From assembly GCA_017557085.1 (NCBI GenBank), contig JAFZAR010000194.1, positions 1 to 5,867 of the forward strand: a stretch of 5,867 nucleotides of DNA. Reading direction: 5' to 3'. This DNA comes from Verrucomicrobiota bacterium. Its GTDB lineage: Bacteria > Verrucomicrobiota > Verrucomicrobiia > Limisphaerales > UBA1412. A program made the position numbers and the translations under genes. Shown in pieces: positions 5,445-5,867 of this stretch (position 1 is the stretch's first letter; each line of letters starts with the position of its first letter). A model generated the notes under the pieces. That model did no database searches, was not told the origin of the DNA, and saw only the letters and a program-made list of their open reading frames with translations.

Positions 5445-5867
5445 TTATTGAAAGGTTTTGGTGCTTTCTTCGGCGCGGTGTTTCTCTAATTCCCGCAATT
5501 CAGAACGGATCAGTTTGCCGCTGGCCGTATGAGGCAAACTGGGCACGAACTCGATTTCTCTGGGCCATCTGTAGGTGGCCGATATCCCCTGGCAGAATCT
5601 TTGGATCTCCTTTGCCAAAGCGGGATTGGGATCATAGCCTTCTTTCAGCACAACAAACGCTTTCACTAGCTGTCCGCGGATTTTATCCGGTTTGCCGACT
5701 ACCGCCGATTCGCAGACAGCCGGATGCTTTAGCAGCGTGGATTCCACTTCCGCAGGACCGATCCTGAAATCGGAACTCTTGATCACGTCATCCGCGCGGC
5801 CTTTGAACCAGAAATAACCTTCCGGATCGCGGACGGCTTTGTCACCTGTCAAGTACCAGCCGTTTTG
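5445..5867 (-). CDS. AMP-forming acyl-CoA synthetase, C-terminal part (5' end outside window)
   Basis: This is the last 140 residues of an ANL-superfamily enzyme that activates a carboxylic acid with ATP to the acyl-AMP and then the acyl-CoA. The frame stays open to the right edge and begins QNGWYLTGD, the conserved motif whose Asp binds the ribose of AMP, so the TTG at 5852 is internal and not a start. The hinge-region motif GRADDVIKSSDFRIGPAEVES follows, then HPAVCESAVVGKPDKIRGQ and VKAFVVL. PREIEFVPSLPHTASGKLIR contains the catalytic Lys of the A10 motif (codon 5514-5516). The wording KSSDFRIGPAEVES with VKAFVVL resembles the medium-chain acyl-CoA synthetase (ACSM) or acetyl-CoA synthetase-like group more than long-chain FadD, but the acyl pocket is outside the window, so the substrate is unknown. 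It converges on the GYF gene with two bases between stops. Confidence 0.92.
   Translation of the reverse strand, partial: QNGWYLTGDKAVRDPEGYFWFKGRADDVIKSSDFRIGPAEVESTLLKHPAVCESAVVGKPDKIRGQLVKAFVVLKEGYDPNPALAKEIQRFCQGISATYRWPREIEFVPSLPHTASGKLIRSELRELEKHRAEESTKTFQ

Noticed and set aside
5850..5852. TTG as start of the acyl-CoA synthetase frame on the minus strand
   Set aside because: The frame continues to the right edge and encodes QNGWY before LTGD, completing the conserved GWYxTGD motif.

Overview
The window looks like chromosomal DNA from a Gram-negative (diderm) bacterium. It carries most of a Tol-Pal envelope operon, a class II fructose-bisphosphate aldolase, a GYF-domain membrane protein and the end of an acyl-CoA synthetase. 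Base composition is moderate. Three of the four Tol-Pal starts cannot be linked to a Shine-Dalgarno sequence, and the GYF_2 (DUF4339) domain is common in the Planctomycetes-Verrucomicrobia-Lentisphaerae group. A PVC-type bacterium, perhaps Lentisphaerota or Verrucomicrobiota, is my best guess, but this is inference from style and not an identification. Nothing in the window looks like a mobile element, phage, CRISPR array, tRNA or rRNA.

Bases 1-3295 hold the 3' part of a tolR/exbD-like gene (cut by the left edge), then a TonB/TolA-type gene, tolB and pal, all on the + strand. Junctions are tight: a 4-base ATGA overlap, then gaps of 16 and 30 bases. The run ends in a strong hairpin terminator with a perfect 12-bp stem at 3262-3295. 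Together these genes encode the inner-membrane energy-coupling side (TolR, TolA), the periplasmic propeller (TolB) and the peptidoglycan-binding outer-membrane lipoprotein (Pal). This system keeps the outer membrane attached and constricts it at division. tolQ is expected just left of the window, and no cpoB/ybgF gene follows pal.

Bases 3296-4430 are a one-gene unit for a complete class II aldolase with all metal ligands present. It has its own terminator and the clearest ribosome binding site of the window. Just upstream of its start lie two inverted repeats built on GTCA/TGAC half-sites, with centres about two helical turns apart. These are the most interesting regulatory signal here.

Bases 4431-5442 hold a gene for an N-terminal GYF_2 domain, a charged linker and about six membrane helices. 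It is preceded by a perfect TATAAT box. It converges, with only two bases between stop codons, on the 3' end of a minus-strand acyl-CoA synthetase gene that runs off the right edge.

The gene content is mostly ordinary housekeeping. I see no convincing new multi-gene system. The points worth a second look are the fba operator-like dyads, the GYF-membrane protein, and the unusual linkers of TolA and Pal.
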